From: Georgenia satyanarayanai | Lineage (GTDB): Bacteria > Actinomycetota > Actinomycetes > Actinomycetales > Actinomycetaceae | Assembly: GCF_023715365.1 (NCBI RefSeq) | Contig: NZ_JAMBNZ010000006.1 | Location: 1 to 64,000 of the forward strand | Length of the DNA stretch: 64,000 bases | Reading direction: 5' to 3' | Translations under genes and position numbers: made by a program | In this document: positions 24,975-33,857 of the stretch, piece by piece | How positions within the stretch are numbered: the stretch's first letter is position 1 | Layout of the letters: each line of letters begins with the position of its first letter | The notes under the pieces: model-generated | Told to the model about the DNA's origin: nothing | The model's input: the letters and a program-made list of their open reading frames with translations, nothing else | Databases searched by the model: none

Positions 24975-25952
24975 ATGACCACTGCCGAGACCGTGCCTGC
25001 AGACCCGCGCGTCCTCGTCCTTGCCGGCGGCCTGTCCCACGAGCGTGACGTGTCGCTGCGCTCGGGACGCCGCGTGGCCCAGCTCCTGCGGGACGCCGGC
25101 CTCACCGTGGAGGTACGGGACCTCGACGCCGAGCTGCTGCCCACCCTGCGGGAGAACCGGCCCGACGTCGTCCTCCCACTCGTCCACGGCTCCACCGGCG
25201 AGGACGGCTCGATCCGTGGGCTGCTCGAGCTCCTCGACATCCCCTACGTGGGCAGCTCCTCCGGCCCGTGCCGGTTGGCCTCCCGCAAGCCGGTCGCCAA
25301 GGCGATCGTCGCGGCCGCCGGCGTCGCCACGCCCGCCTTCGTCACCCTGCCCCGCGGGCTGTTCCACGAGATCGGGTCGGCCCCCGTGCTGTCCACCGTT
25401 CTTGCCGGGCTGGCGCTCCCTCTCGTGGTGAAGCCCGAGGACGGCGGGTCCGCGCTGGGCGTCACCGTCGTCGAGCGCGCCGAGGACCTGCCCGACGCCA
25501 TGGTCGCCTGCTTCTCCTACGGCAACGCCGCGCTCGTGGAGCGGGCGGTCGTGGGGACGGAGGTGGCCGTATCCGTCGTCGAGACGGCGGACGGACCGGT
25601 GGCGCTGCCGCCGGTCGAGATCGTCACCGACGGTCCCTACGACTACGACGCGCGCTACAACGCCGGGCGCACCGAGTACTTCGTCCCCGCGCGCCTGGAC
25701 GCGGCGGCCACGCGGGCGGCCTGTGACGCCGCTGTGGCCGCCCACCGGGCGCTGGGCCTGCGGGACCTGTCCCGGACCGACCTCGTCGTCGACGCCGAGG
25801 GCACGCCCTGGTTCCTCGACATGAACGTTGCCCCGGGGATGACGGAGACCTCGCTGTACCCGCAGGCGGCACAGGCCTGGGCCGCGCAGGGCGGGCCGAG
25901 CTTCACCGAGCTCCTCGTCGAGCTCGTCCGCACCGCGGCTGCCCGCTCCTGA
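24975..25952 (+). CDS. D-alanine--D-alanine ligase family protein (ATP-grasp)
   Basis: 325 residues. The Ddl-type N-terminus (VLVLAGGLSHERDVSLRSG) is followed by HGSTGEDGSIRGLLELLDIPYVGSS, then an ATP-grasp domain with LPLVVKPEDGGSALGV and a final metal-binding segment WFLDMNVAPGMTETSL. In classical Ddl the last motif reads E-x-N; here it is D-M-N, a conservative change of one Mg ligand. Start ATG 24975 follows GAGCGGAGCC. It follows the aminotransferase closely and is convergent with parB. It could be the peptidoglycan Ddl or a paralogue acting on another dipeptide. Confidence 0.85.
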   Translation: MTTAETVPADPRVLVLAGGLSHERDVSLRSGRRVAQLLRDAGLTVEVRDLDAELLPTLRENRPDVVLPLVHGSTGEDGSIRGLLELLDIPYVGSSSGPCRLASRKPVAKAIVAAAGVATPAFVTLPRGLFHEIGSAPVLSTVLAGLALPLVVKPEDGGSALGVTVVERAEDLPDAMVACFSYGNAALVERAVVGTEVAVSVVETADGPVALPPVEIVTDGPYDYDARYNAGRTEYFVPARLDAAATRAACDAAVAAHRALGLRDLSRTDLVVDAEGTPWFLDMNVAPGMTETSLYPQAAQAWAAQGGPSFTELLVELVRTAAARS

Positions 25953-25958
25953 GAACTT

Positions 25959-25987
25959 CGCGTCCCCTCCGCTCAGGAGGGGACGCG
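25959..25987. terminator. Bidirectional hairpin between the ligase gene and parB
   Basis: CGCGTCCCCTCC pairs perfectly (12 bp) with GGAGGGGACGCG around GCTCA, between convergent genes. Confidence 0.75.
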
Positions 25988-25995
25988 GCGGTGGC

Positions 25996-27231
25996 TCAGG
26001 AGGCGGCGTCGTCGAGGCGCGGTCGCTCCACGGAGGGGGCGAGCACGTCGAGGATCCGGTTGAGGTCCTCGATGCTGGCGAACTCGATGTTGATCTTGCC
26101 CTTGCGCTGGCCCATGCCGATCTTCACCCGGGTGTCGAAGCGGTCCGACAGACGCGTGGCGATCTCGTTGAGCTCGGCGGCGTGGGCGCCGCTCCGCGGA
26201 CGACGGCGCATCTCCGGTGCCGTGGGCTCGTCACCGAGGGCGACGATCTCCTCGGTGGTGCGGACGCTCAGCCCCTCGGCGACGATGCGCTGGGCCAGCC
26301 GCTCCATGGCGGCCGGGTCGGACAGGCCCAGGAGGGCACGGGCATGACCCGCCGACAGGATCCCGGCAGCCACCCTCCGCTGGACGAGCGGAGGCAGCTT
26401 GAGCAGGCGCAGCGTGTTGGAGATCTGCGGCCGGGAGCGGGCAATTCGGGAGGCGAGCTCCTCGTGGGTGCAGGAGAAGTCCTCGAGCAGCTGCTGGTAG
26501 GCGGCCGCCTCCTCCAGGGGGTTGAGCTGCGCCCGGTGAAGGTTCTCCAGCAGGGCGTCACGCAGGAGGTCGTCGTCCTCGACCTCCCGGACGATGGCCG
26601 GGACGGTCGTGTGCCCGGCGAGCTGGGACGCGCGCCAGCGCCGCTCACCCATGATGAGCTCGTAGCGTGCCTCCTCGCCCTCGGGCAGGGCGCGCACGAC
26701 GATGGGCTGGAGCACGCCCACCTCACGGATGGACGCGGCGAGCTCCTCGAGCTCCTCCTCGTCGAAGACCTGCCGCGGCTGCCGCCGGTTAGCGACGACG
26801 TCGTCGACCGCGATCTCGGCGAAGGTGGCACCCGGGACCGGGACGAGCGAGTCCTCGCTCCTCGCCGCGGCCGGCGCCACCGACTCCTCGGGAACGACGC
26901 GCTCGGGCTGCGACTCGGGCGGAGCCGGCGTGGCGCCGCTCGGGACGTCCGAGGCCGCCTGGCGACGCGGCTTGACCGTGTCCTTGGGGATCGAGGCGCG
27001 CTTGCGTGCCTTCGGGGCCGCCTTGGTGGACGTTGCGCCGGTGGCCCCCGTCTGCCGGGTGGCCGGCGCGGAGGTTACGGGCTGGGGCTCGGCTGCGGCC
27101 GCCGGGGCCGGCTTCGGGCTGCGCTCGGTCCGCTGGTCGGGGAAGAAGACGTCCACCGGCCGGCCCTCTGTGGGCGCGTTCGGAATCAGCGCACCGAGGC
27201 CCTTGCCAAGGCCGCGTCGCTTCTCACTCAT
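25996..27231 (-). CDS. parB: Chromosome-partitioning protein ParB
   Basis: 411 residues; a CTPase clamp that loads at parS and organises the origin. Order: N-terminal [17 protein letters not shown] (ParA-stimulating region), a Pro/Ala/Lys-rich linker of about 150 residues, then the ParB/Srx CTP-binding domain ([39 protein letters not shown]), the helix-turn-helix that reads parS ([26 protein letters not shown]), and a C-terminal dimer domain. GGAGG lies 6 bases before ATG 27231 but directly abuts ATG 27237, so the inner start is preferred. It overlaps parA. Six parS sites lie 1.1-2.9 kb upstream. Confidence 0.96.
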   Translation of the reverse strand: MSEKRRGLGKGLGALIPNAPTEGRPVDVFFPDQRTERSPKPAPAAAAEPQPVTSAPATRQTGATGATSTKAAPKARKRASIPKDTVKPRRQAASDVPSGATPAPPESQPERVVPEESVAPAAARSEDSLVPVPGATFAEIAVDDVVANRRQPRQVFDEEELEELAASIREVGVLQPIVVRALPEGEEARYELIMGERRWRASQLAGHTTVPAIVREVEDDDLLRDALLENLHRAQLNPLEEAAAYQQLLEDFSCTHEELASRIARSRPQISNTLRLLKLPPLVQRRVAAGILSAGHARALLGLSDPAAMERLAQRIVAEGLSVRTTEEIVALGDEPTAPEMRRRPRSGAHAAELNEIATRLSDRFDTRVKIGMGQRKGKINIEFASIEDLNRILDVLAPSVERPRLDDAAS

Positions 27232-28261
27232 GGACATCCTCCGTACGGTGCGCCTCGCTGGGCTGTGCTGATGGGGGGGTGCTCGCGGTCTCGGCGCGCG
27301 ACGCGATCTCCTGGGCGGCGGCCCGGTAGGCGAGGGCGCCGGTAGAGCTCGGGTCGTAAGTGAGGACCGTCTGTCCGTACGACGGGGCCTCGGAGATCCT
27401 CACCGACCTAGGGATCGGAACCTCGAGGGTCTGCTGAGGGAAGTGCGTATGGACCTCGTCCGCGACCTGCCGTGACAGGTTGGTGCGCTTGTCAAACATC
27501 GTAAGCAAGATTGTCGACACATGTAGCGTAGGGTTGAGGTGTCCACGGATCAATTCGATGTTGCGCAGCAGCTGGCTCAACCCCTCGAGCGCGTAGTACT
27601 CGGACTGGATCGGGATGAGCACCTCACGCGCGGCGACGAAGGCATTGACTGTGAGGAGTCCGAGGCTCGGGGGGCAGTCGATGAAGATGTAGTCGTACCG
27701 CTCCTCGTCACTTTGGCCCGCCAACAGTGTCATGATGGCGTTCCGCAGACGGTTCTCCCGCGCCACCATGGAGACGAGCTCGATCTCAGCGCCAGACAGG
27801 TCGATCGTGGCCGGCGCGCAGAAGAGCCGTTCGATGTCCGGGCAGGGCTGAATGACCTCCGCGAACGGCACGTCGTCGATAAGCACGTCGTAGGTCGATG
27901 GAGTGCCGGCATGGTGGTCGATGCCCAGGGCTGTGGACGCATTGCCCTGCGGGTCGTTGTCGATGACGAGAACCTGCAGGCCCCCCGTCGCCAGAGCCGC
28001 AGCAAGGTTCACCGTCGTTGTCGTCTTACCGACGCCACCCTTTTGGTTCGCCACGGTGAGGATTCGGGTCTGGTCGGGGCGGGGGAAGGTCTTCCCCTCC
28101 AGCGAGATCCTCCTTCGAGCATCCTCCGCCAGCTGAGCCGCCAGCGGCGTGGAGTCGTCAAAATGGCCCAGCCCGCCCAGGAGGTTCCGTGCTCCGTGGT
28201 CCTGCTGGTCGCTCGTCACGGCACCGTTTGCCGTGACGGTCGTGTCGTCCGACTCCGTCAC
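27224..28261 (-). CDS. parA: Chromosome-partitioning ATPase ParA
   Basis: 345 residues. Deviant Walker [22 protein letters not shown] with the signature lysine, switch I/II segments ([26 protein letters not shown]) and a C-terminal DNA-binding region. An N-terminal extension of about 70 residues precedes the ATPase core. The start is GTG 28261 with GAGGGG upstream; the frame is open further without a site. It is coupled to parB (8-base overlap). The ParA gradient pulls ParB-parS complexes of the duplicated origins apart. Confidence 0.96.
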   Translation of the reverse strand: MTESDDTTVTANGAVTSDQQDHGARNLLGGLGHFDDSTPLAAQLAEDARRRISLEGKTFPRPDQTRILTVANQKGGVGKTTTTVNLAAALATGGLQVLVIDNDPQGNASTALGIDHHAGTPSTYDVLIDDVPFAEVIQPCPDIERLFCAPATIDLSGAEIELVSMVARENRLRNAIMTLLAGQSDEERYDYIFIDCPPSLGLLTVNAFVAAREVLIPIQSEYYALEGLSQLLRNIELIRGHLNPTLHVSTILLTMFDKRTNLSRQVADEVHTHFPQQTLEVPIPRSVRISEAPSYGQTVLTYDPSSTGALAYRAAAQEIASRAETASTPPSAQPSEAHRTEDVHE

Positions 28262-28368
28262 ACGTACCCCTCGAATCGCAGTTGTTGCGCCTGCTCGTAG
28301 CCTATCCCGTGCCGACAGAGACCCTGTGCACCGACGCGCTCGCCTGTGGATGAGTGCCACCCTCCCCC

Positions 28369-28384
28369 GGTTTCACGTGAAACC
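28369..28384. promoter_or_regulatory. parS site 1
   Basis: GGTTTCACGTGAAACC, a perfect palindrome with the universal core GTTTCACGTGAAAC. It is 108 bases upstream of the parA start, so bound ParB may also affect parAB transcription. Confidence 0.95.
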
Positions 28385-28922
28385 GACACGTTGCCGTGCC
28401 CGCGGGCAGCTTTCCGCTTCTCTCGCTAGAGCTTCCGGCGCCTTTCCGAAGGCAACACCGTTGCACTTCCGCGTCACTGAGGGTGGAGTGTCACACGAAG
28501 GCTGCGGGGGACGCCGCGCGAGTAGCAGCGGCTGGTGCAGCCGGCAGGCACCTGGGAGCCCCGGGACCGGCTTACGGGACACCTACTCTCGCCCGCTTCA
28601 GACCAGCTGTCTGTGGCAGGCCGTCCGAGCGTTCTATCGCGACGACGTACATCCTTCGCAATTGGCGCGGTGGTGCACGTAGCCTGAGGCCCGTCCGTCA
28701 ATCGGCGCCGGGATTTCGCGTTGAAACTCCAGGAGTGCTTGCCCTCAGACATCACACCGCCACTGCGAGCGCTCTTCCACGCGCGGCCTGCCCGGCACTA
28801 TGCCAGCACATCAGCCTTCATCTCGTCATGACGCCGCTCCCCGCCGTGACGTCGCCTACGCCCGCGGCGTCGAGGGGGATAGCTGCCCGGCCTTCCCGGG
28901 CGCACAGAAATCATGCGGTGTG

Positions 28923-28938
28923 GGTTTCACGTGAAACA
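28923..28938. promoter_or_regulatory. parS site 2
   Basis: GGTTTCACGTGAAACA, with the perfect 14-bp core and 15 of 16 bases of the consensus TGTTTCACGTGAAACA. Confidence 0.95.
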
Positions 28939-29046
28939 CGCTAAGCGGCCCACACGGCAAGACACTATTGGGGAGTCACGATGATGCGTTACCCGCGCGC
29001 CGCGCGCTGTCCTGCCCTCACAACGCTCCACTTTCGACCGATGCGT

Positions 29047-29062
29047 GGTTTCACGTGAAACG
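29047..29062. promoter_or_regulatory. parS site 3
   Basis: GGTTTCACGTGAAACG, with the perfect 14-bp core, 124 bases from site 2. Confidence 0.95.
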
Positions 29063-29609
29063 ACGGCGCAATGGCCTTCGACCACTTGCGACTACACGTC
29101 ATACCGCAGAAACGGCTGGCGCGCGACGGACTAGCCGTCGGCATCCTCTCGGTGACCTGTGCTAGTGGGCTGCCGCCTGCGATCTGCCCTCGCAATGTGC
29201 TTGATTCTGCTATGAAGCGGACTTATGCGTGCCGTCCCAGACTCTCAACGGGTGCGGTCTATCCATCTCCGCGCGGTGGCAAGCGGCATTGTGCTCGCGG
29301 AGGACCTTCGTACGACGCCGCGGGCGAGTGCGCCACCCTGGGCCGACATCACAATGTGGACTACTACGCGACACGTAAGTGAATGTGGCGCTTCGCCCCG
29401 ACGCCTACGTTCGCGATCTCAACCTGCATTACGCGCGGACACCGTCCCAACCCGGATCGGACCGAGTCGTCATCAGTGTCGGCATACACACGCGCTGCCG
29501 CCCATACCTGCTTGACCCGTCCGAACACTCGCGCAGGGTGAACCCCCTATGACGTCGCCCCATAGACACCCCTGCTTCGCTGGAACGAAGGCGCTCACGA
29601 GTTGAAACT

Positions 29610-29625
29610 TGTTCCACGTGGAACG
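29610..29625. promoter_or_regulatory. parS site 4
   Basis: TGTTCCACGTGGAACG: a palindromic core GTTCCACGTGGAAC with the T-to-C substitution in both arms. This variant is known among functional parS sequences. Confidence 0.85.
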
Positions 29626-29931
29626 GCGCAGATGACATGTCTGGAGCGCGCGACTGGCAACCGGTGCTCCCGGGGAAGGAGTACGCGGGCCGGACCGTAC
29701 GGATGCATCGCGAGCAAACAACGAGAACGCCGTCAGCTGTACCGGAACCCAAGAGAGCCTGGCGAGCTCGCCTTAGCGCGACGGTCAGCCGGCGATCGTC
29801 GGACCTCGCACCAGACCATCCGGGCAGCGCGCCCGGTCGCCAGCAAGTACTCGGTCCTCGTACGCAGCGCCGCCTCGCGGAACCTGAGCGGGTGTCACTG
29901 ACCACGATGGCAGAAGCGACTGGTAAGACAG

Positions 29932-29947
29932 CGTTCCACGTGAAACA
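29932..29947. promoter_or_regulatory. parS site 5
   Basis: CGTTCCACGTGAAACA, identical in its core to the asymmetric TGTTCCACGTGAAACA found in Bacillus parS sites. Confidence 0.92.
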
Positions 29948-30163
29948 CGGCGGCATACACACGTCGGCCCGAGAGGCGATCGGTTTCGACTGCGCCGGAG
30001 CAGGCTCGAGGCGGGTACTCGCTGCCCTGTCATCCAGACGTTCCGGACGGCGTCGATGGTGCTTCGAGCAGCGCTTGGGGTCGCTGTTGCTCACCATCAC
30101 GGAGAATCGCCAGCATGCGGGCTATGCCGGAAGCGCGACACGCTGCCGCACGACCCACAATGC

Positions 30164-30179
30164 CGTTCCACGTGAAACG
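30164..30179. promoter_or_regulatory. parS site 6
   Basis: CGTTCCACGTGAAACG, the same asymmetric core as site 5, 65 bases beyond the rsmG stop. Confidence 0.92.
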
Positions 30180-30243
30180 AAAGACTCCAGCACAGCGAGC
30201 GCCACAACTAGGTGCCGTCAGCAGGAAGTTGTACGTCGGCGAC

Positions 30244-30894
30244 TCAGCCGACGCGTTCCGCTATTACGATCCTCGTCGGCTCGTCAGTTCCGGGCACGAC
30301 GACCTCCTGCACAGAGGTAGCCCTCAGCCCGTGTTTACGCAGCATCTTCTCAGCCTCGATCACCTCTGCCGCGGCTCGTTCACCCTTGAGCGCCACGAGA
30401 CGACCCCCGGGTGCGATCAGCGGTCCCACCCACGGGACGAGCTTCTTGAGAGCCGCCACCGCGCGCGCACTGACCGCGTCATAGCCGGCGGCGCCGTGCA
30501 GCTCCTCAGCGCGCGCCCGTACAACTGTGACGTTGCTGAGGGAGAGCTCGCGGCTGACGTCTTCGAGCCAGGTCGTACGGCGCTCCATGGGCTCGATCAG
30601 GTGAACATCGAGATCCGGCCGCATAATTGCGACAACGATGCCAGGGAAGCCGGCGCCGGAACCGATGTCGGCGAAGGCCACACCCTCGGGCACGAACGGA
30701 GCGACCGCACTCGAGTTGAGCAAGTGGCGCGTCCACAGCCTGGGAAGCTCGCGGGGACCGATCAGTCCGCGAAGCTCCCCCTCGGCGACGAGCATCGCGG
30801 CGAACTGCTCCAGCTTCGGCCACGAGTCCCCGAAGACACTAATCGCCGAGTCCGGAACACGCTCGACAGTCGGACTGCCTTCGGAAGTGCTCAT
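30244..30894 (-). CDS. rsmG: 16S rRNA (guanine-N7)-methyltransferase RsmG
   Basis: 216 residues. SAM-dependent enzyme that methylates G527 of 16S rRNA; loss gives low-level streptomycin resistance. Motif I FADIGSGAGFPGIVVAIMRPDL is intact, and LWTRHLLNSSAVAP precedes it as usual. ATG 30894. It is the last gene of the rpmH-rnpA-yidD-yidC-jag-rsmG leftward run, 13 bases after jag, and abuts the parS region. Confidence 0.96.
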   Translation of the reverse strand: MSTSEGSPTVERVPDSAISVFGDSWPKLEQFAAMLVAEGELRGLIGPRELPRLWTRHLLNSSAVAPFVPEGVAFADIGSGAGFPGIVVAIMRPDLDVHLIEPMERRTTWLEDVSRELSLSNVTVVRARAEELHGAAGYDAVSARAVAALKKLVPWVGPLIAPGGRLVALKGERAAAEVIEAEKMLRKHGLRATSVQEVVVPGTDEPTRIVIAERVG

Positions 30895-30907
30895 CTACAG
30901 GTGAAGA

Positions 30908-31477
30908 TCACGCCTGGGAGATGACGACGTGCCGGTGCGGCTCGACGCCCTCGGAGTCGCTGATCAGTCCGGCGGCAGCGACAGTGTCGTGGACGACCTT
31001 GCGCTCGAAAGGGTTCATCGGCTCGAGCGACACCTTCCCGGCCCCCGACTTGACCTTCGTGATGGCTTCCTGTGCCACGGCAGTGAGCTCGGCGCGGCGT
31101 CCGCGCCGGTGGCCGGCGATGTCGAGCATCAGCCGGCTGCGCTCGCCCGTCCGTGCCTGGACCGCGAGCCGCGTGAGCTCCTGGAGCGCGTCGAGGGCCT
31201 CACCGTCCTTGCCCACGAGTCGCTGGAGCTCCCGGTCAGAGCCGCCCTCGTTGACGATCTCTACCGCAGCTCGGCCGTGGTCGATCGAGAGGTCGATGTC
31301 GCCGTCCAGGTCAGCGATGTCGAGCAGCTCCTCGAGGTAGTCGGCGGCGATCTCGCCCTCCTCCTCGAGGCGCTTCACGCTCGTCGGCGCGGCGGTGCGC
31401 TCGATAGACGTCGTCTCAGCCGCCCTCGCGCCCTGCTCCGACGTCGTGTCGTCGGCCTGCACGTCTTGCTCGCTCAC
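30908..31477 (-). CDS. jag: Jag/KhpB-type KH and R3H domain RNA-binding protein
   Basis: 189 residues. An acidic N-terminus (about 1-40) leads into a KH-like domain (LEELLDIADLDGDIDLSIDHG; LQRLVGKDGEALDALQEL) and a C-terminal R3H domain (RAELTAVAQEAITKV; LEPMNPFERKVVHDTVA; EGVEPHRHVVI). Proteins of this family bind RNA and influence cell-wall synthesis in Gram-positives. The start is GTG 31477. It lies between yidC (50 bases away) and rsmG, the standard order. Confidence 0.93.
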   Translation of the reverse strand: MSEQDVQADDTTSEQGARAAETTSIERTAAPTSVKRLEEEGEIAADYLEELLDIADLDGDIDLSIDHGRAAVEIVNEGGSDRELQRLVGKDGEALDALQELTRLAVQARTGERSRLMLDIAGHRRGRRAELTAVAQEAITKVKSGAGKVSLEPMNPFERKVVHDTVAAAGLISDSEGVEPHRHVVISQA

Positions 31478-31527
31478 GGGTTGATCCTTCTCTCTCGGCC
31501 CGTCGCCCCGGGCACTGAACAGGGTCT

Positions 31528-32736
31528 CTACTTGCTCGGCTTGCCGGGGCCCTTGCCACGGCGCTCGGTCTCGGCCCGGCGTTGGGCCGCTCGCTTCGCG
31601 TGGCGCTCGGCAGCACGCTGTTGGGGCGTCTTCCCGTCGCTCGGCGCACCAGCCGCCGTCGGCGTCTCCGCCGTCTCGGCCTCGGCCTCGGCCGCGTCGT
31701 CGGGGGACGCCGCACTGGACCCGGTCTGCGCCTCGAAGCCCGGCGCTCCCGGTGAGCCCGGGCGACGCTGACGGTCCTTGCGCTTGGGCTGGACGCGCTG
31801 GCCGCGCTGCACCGGACGCTCTGACTCTGGCGGCTCGGGAAGAAGCTCCTCCACCGGCACGCCCTTGCGGGCGGCCTTGCGCTCAAGCTTGCTGCGCTCA
31901 CGCTCCTTGAAGCGCTTCTCGGCCTCGGAACCCGCGGCCGGCATCTTCCGGATCGTGTAGAACTGCTGGCCCATCGTCCACAGGTTCGTCGTGAGCCAGT
32001 AGATGAGCACACCGACCGGGAAGTAGACGCCGGAGAAGGCGAAGACCAGCGGCATCAGATACATGAGCATGCGCTGCTGCTTGGCCATCGGGTTGTCCAG
32101 CGCGCTCTGCGGCATGTTCTTCATCGTCAGCTGCCGCTGCGTGGTGAACGTCGTCACCGACATGAGGACGATGAGCACAGCCGTGAGGATCCGGACATTG
32201 AGCGTCGCCCCCTCACCGAGGAAGGACTGCGACAGTCGTGCCCCGAGCAGCGTCGCGTCGAGGAACTGCGTGGCCGCGGCCTGGTCGATCGGCCCGAGCG
32301 GCTGCCCGTCGCGGTAGGTGCCGTCGGCGATCTGCGGCATCGAGTAGAGCACCCGGAACAGGGCAAAGAAAATGGGAGACTGCGCGAGGATCGGCAGGCA
32401 CGAGGCGAACGGGTTCGTCCCGTGCTTCTGGTAGAGCGCCATCATCTCGGCCTGCATCTGCTGACGCGACGCAGGGTCGTTCTTGCCCTTGTACTTCTTC
32501 TGCAGCTTCTGGAGCTCGGGTTGCAGGACCTGCATGCCGCGAGAAGCCTTGATCTGCTTGAAGAACAGCGGGATAAGGAAGATGCGCATGAGGACCGTCA
32601 GCCCGACGATCGACAGCGCCCACGTCCATCCGCTCGCGGGGTCGAGGCCGACGAAGGTCCACAGCTCGTGGAAGAGGTGGAGGATCCACGCGACGACCCA
32701 CTTGATGGGGAACAGGATCGTGTCAAAGGCACCCAT
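31528..32736 (-). CDS. yidC: Membrane protein insertase YidC/Oxa1
   Basis: 402 residues. It inserts and folds membrane proteins with or without SecYEG. About five membrane segments; the conserved core includes WALSIVGLTVLMRIFLIPLFFKQIKASRGM with the hydrophilic-groove arginine, and KHGTNPFASCLPILAQSPIFFALF. There is no large periplasmic domain, as in Gram-positive forms. The last 110 residues are a charged Arg/Ala/Pro tail, probably contacting the ribosome. ATG 32736, 12 bases after yidD. Confidence 0.96.
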   Translation of the reverse strand: MGAFDTILFPIKWVVAWILHLFHELWTFVGLDPASGWTWALSIVGLTVLMRIFLIPLFFKQIKASRGMQVLQPELQKLQKKYKGKNDPASRQQMQAEMMALYQKHGTNPFASCLPILAQSPIFFALFRVLYSMPQIADGTYRDGQPLGPIDQAAATQFLDATLLGARLSQSFLGEGATLNVRILTAVLIVLMSVTTFTTQRQLTMKNMPQSALDNPMAKQQRMLMYLMPLVFAFSGVYFPVGVLIYWLTTNLWTMGQQFYTIRKMPAAGSEAEKRFKERERSKLERKAARKGVPVEELLPEPPESERPVQRGQRVQPKRKDRQRRPGSPGAPGFEAQTGSSAASPDDAAEAEAETAETPTAAGAPSDGKTPQQRAAERHAKRAAQRRAETERRGKGPGKPSK

Positions 32737-32748
32737 GCGGGTCGTCTC

Positions 32749-33084
32749 CTAGAAGTCTTCCGGCGCGTCGGTCACACGCGCCCCACCGGCAGCTACACCG
32801 AGGGTACGTGCTCGTGCGTCGCGTCTTGACCACGGCATCGGCTCGCCGGCGTGCAGGACGTGGTCGACCCCGCCCCGGCTCCAGGGGTTGCAGCGCAGCA
32901 GTCGCCAGACGGCGAGAGCGAGCCCGCGTACCGCACCGTGTCGTCGCAAGGACGTCACCGCGTACGCGGAGCACGAGGGATAGTAGCGGCACGTCGGCCC
33001 GAACCAGGGGGAGACGACGAGCTGGTAGCCGCGCACGAGCAGCGCGAGGCCGCGGCCCATGAGCCCGCTCAGGCGCGCACTCAT
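32749..33084 (-). CDS. yidD: Membrane protein insertion efficiency factor YidD
   Basis: 111 residues. The family core is clear: [39 protein letters not shown] and [15 protein letters not shown], with its conserved Cys residues. It is an amphipathic membrane-associated protein that aids YidC. The C-terminal extension (about 80-111) is longer than usual. ATG 33084 overlaps the rnpA stop (ATGA). A much longer open frame exists upstream in the same phase but overlaps rnpA and rpmH and is not credible. Confidence 0.93.
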   Translation of the reverse strand: MSARLSGLMGRGLALLVRGYQLVVSPWFGPTCRYYPSCSAYAVTSLRRHGAVRGLALAVWRLLRCNPWSRGGVDHVLHAGEPMPWSRRDARARTLGVAAGGARVTDAPEDF

Positions 33085-33437
33085 CGTCGCGTCCCGCGGC
33101 GGCGTGCACCGCTCAGGGCCGTGTCGAGGTCCGCCCCGAGGGCCGAGCTCGACGCCTCGCGGGCAGCCGGAAGCGCCCGCACAACGAGCTTCTCGCCGTC
33201 GTGCAGGGCGCTGATCCGGGAGGCGAGCAGTCCGCGCAGCCGGCGCTTGACCTGGTTGCGCTCCACCGCGTTGCCGACCGCCTTGGACACGACGAGACCC
33301 GCACGCGGCGCTGCCGGTGCGGCGTTCTCGGCGGACCGAAGGTGGACGACGAGCCGGCTCGTGCCGCTGCGAGCACCACCGCGCACCGCGTCGGTGAAGT
33401 CTTCCGCCCGACGCATCCGGTGCTGCGGCGGCAGCAC
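33081..33437 (-). CDS. rnpA: Ribonuclease P protein component
   Basis: 118 residues. Protein subunit that helps the RNase P RNA mature tRNA 5' ends. The N-terminal [21 protein letters not shown] and the RNR motif region [20 protein letters not shown] are diagnostic. It starts 3 bases after rpmH and overlaps yidD by 4 bases. Confidence 0.95.
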   Translation of the reverse strand: MLPPQHRMRRAEDFTDAVRGGARSGTSRLVVHLRSAENAAPAAPRAGLVVSKAVGNAVERNQVKRRLRGLLASRISALHDGEKLVVRALPAAREASSSALGADLDTALSGARRRGTRR

Positions 33438-33440
33438 GAC

Positions 33441-33578
33441 TCAGGCCGAGAGCTTCTCGCGGCCCTTGCGACGACGGGCGCCCAGGATGGCGCGCCCGGC
33501 GCGCGTGCGCATGCGCAGCCGGAACCCGTGCACCTTGGCACGCTTCCGGTTGTTCGGCTGGTAAGTCCGCTTGCTCAC
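33441..33578 (-). CDS. rpmH: 50S ribosomal protein L34
   Basis: 45 residues, almost all basic: [20 protein letters not shown] followed by [24 protein letters not shown], the full length of L34. The start is GTG 33578. It is the first gene of the leftward rpmH-rnpA-yidD-yidC-jag-rsmG cluster and is divergent from dnaA, the invariant arrangement at bacterial origins. Confidence 0.97.
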   Translation of the reverse strand: MSKRTYQPNNRKRAKVHGFRLRMRTRAGRAILGARRRKGREKLSA

Positions 33579-33857
33579 GGCAGTACTCCAAAACGTCGGT
33601 TGTCTACGCTGCGGCTGGGCAGCAGATCCGCGGCTGCGCCGCTCCTCCGCATGACAGAAGCGGTGCGAAGGCACCACGGAAGAGCCGTCAGGACGGCTTG
33701 GCCACGATACGCGAGCGGGAGAACGCCGGTCAATCCGACGTCCGAACGCCTGAGTATGCCGTCCCTCACGCCCCTTCTGCACATCTGTGGATATCTATGT
33801 GGATCACGTGGCGAGGTGCGACACTCGTGGCTCTGCCCGCTGCTAGAGAGGACCGCT
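33579..33857. promoter_or_regulatory. rpmH-dnaA divergent regulatory region with DnaA boxes
   Basis: This 279-base gap must hold the promoters of rpmH (leftward) and dnaA (rightward). Two DnaA-box-like sequences, TGTGGATAT (33786-33794) and TGTGGATCA (33798-33806), lie 12 bases apart and 50-70 bases before the dnaA start, fitting autoregulation. A small dyad AGCCGTC-AG-GACGGCT sits at 33683-33698. No promoter hexamers stand out. Confidence 0.65.

Larger units (their letters stand above)
28262..30243. other. 2-kb apparently noncoding parS-bearing region (chromosomal centromere)
   Basis: Between parA and rsmG I see no convincing gene. Frames here are short, overlap each other, lack ribosome sites and match no family I know. 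Base composition is visibly less GC-rich than the flanking genes. The region holds six parS sites (six separate entries). A DnaA-box-like TGTGGATGA lies at 28345-28353. The 13-mer CGGCATACACACG occurs twice (near 29471 and 29950) without further similarity. I read it as a nucleation and spreading platform for ParB. Decayed genes cannot be excluded. Confidence 0.7.

Noticed and set aside
29429-30100. Long open frame on the minus strand inside the parS region
   Set aside because: The translation is rich in Arg/Ser/Cys without any domain, it overlaps equally long frames on the other strand, spans parS sites 4 and 5 and has no ribosome-binding site.
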